DNA from: Herpetosiphonaceae bacterium
GTDB lineage: Bacteria; Chloroflexota; Chloroflexia; Chloroflexales; Herpetosiphonaceae
Direction of reading: 5' to 3'
DNA length: 64,000 bases
Assembly: GCA_026003835.1 (NCBI GenBank)
Contig: BPHZ01000003.1
Location: forward strand, 1 to 64,000
The notes below the pieces were generated by a model that saw nothing but the letters and a program-made list of their open reading frames with translations, was not told where the DNA came from and ran no database searches. Made by a program: the position numbers and the translations under genes. Positions within the stretch are counted from its first letter, which is position 1; every line of letters starts with the position of its first letter. Below are positions 63,823-64,000 of the stretch, piece by piece.

Positions 63823-64000
63823 TCAGCGCGGCGATGGCGCGCCGGGAGCGACAGGGATCTCAGCGCAGACAATGGTGCCGCTACCGGGAGCGCTCTGGAT
63901 CTGCAGCGTGCCCCCAAGCAGCCGGGCGCGCTCGTGCATCCCTGTGATACCAAACGAGCGATGAGCAGCATGGGCTTCAGCGGCCTGGCCGGGATCAAAG
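63823..64000 (-). CDS. Sensor histidine kinase, C-terminal end only
   Basis: The open frame from the window edge to the TGA at 63823 reads FDPGQAAEAHAAHRSFGITG, then MHERARLLGGTLQIQSAPGS, then GTIVCAEIPV. This is the G2 box and last strands of a HATPase_c domain of the NarX/DegS type. It has no start in the window, so it is easily missed. The response regulator starts 37 bases downstream, so the two should form a two-component pair. The sensory part is outside the window. Confidence 0.8.
   Translation of the reverse strand, partial: FDPGQAAEAHAAHRSFGITGMHERARLLGGTLQIQSAPGSGTIVCAEIPVAPGAPSPR

Noticed and set aside
1..64000. CRISPR arrays, tRNA or rRNA genes
   Set aside because: No regularly spaced repeats, cloverleaf with TTCGA arm or rRNA-like stretches were seen by eye. 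A scan with dedicated models could still find a tRNA I missed.

Overview
The window is G+C-rich (roughly 60%) bacterial chromosome. It best fits a Chloroflexota member, an inference from three things: tandem family-39-like membrane glycosyltransferases with extracellular C-terminal domains, a division cluster containing the 'small basic protein' of monoderm-type bacteria, and Gram-positive-style cell-surface signals. No rRNA, tRNA, CRISPR array or intact transposase was seen.

Layout. (1) 1-16.1 kb: a truncated DnaQ-like exonuclease at the left edge, then an envelope glycan locus on the + strand: a frameshifted glycosyltransferase, a GT4 enzyme, a nucleotide-sugar dehydrogenase and five overlapping membrane glycosyltransferases. 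Three of these share a TPR plus beta-rich C-terminal module. (2) 16.1-21 kb: a broken DUF2231 membrane protein diverging from a glcDEF glycolate/D-lactate oxidase operon with a palindromic operator at its promoter. (3) 21-31.7 kb: a mixed accessory stretch. It holds a highly folded RNA-like element that interrupts a GNAT gene, a sortase-signal-bearing 5'-nucleotidase, a chimeric HExxH metallopeptidase with a contractile-injection-type N-terminus and an AT-rich catalytic part, a DHA2 exporter, a broken lipoprotein, trehalose synthase, and arginine decarboxylase behind a long structured leader with its own promoter and internal terminator. (4) 31.7-36.4 kb (- strand): moeA followed by a tungstate-type ABC transporter (tupA, tupB, tupC) with an RsbR-like STAS gene inside it.

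(5) 36.4-56.9 kb (+ strand): a long division and cell-wall (dcw) cluster in the order mraZ-rsmH-ftsL-ftsI-murF-mraY-murD-rhomboid-ftsW-murG-CvpA-like-murC-TPR-murB-ddl-ftsQ-sbp-ftsA-ftsZ. It starts from a near-consensus promoter followed by three MraZ boxes with a 10-bp period. Further promoters precede murF and ftsA. murE is absent from its usual place. (6) 57-64 kb (- strand): yebC-ruvC-unknown, ftsH, hpt, tilS, a NarL-type response regulator and the end of its presumed sensor kinase.

A recurring feature is +1 frameshifts. At least eleven are needed to restore conserved reading frames, all of them single-base gains and nearly all in short G or C runs. Eight lie in the first 3.4 kb. This looks more like sequence error than gene decay, and broken genes here should be read with that in mind.
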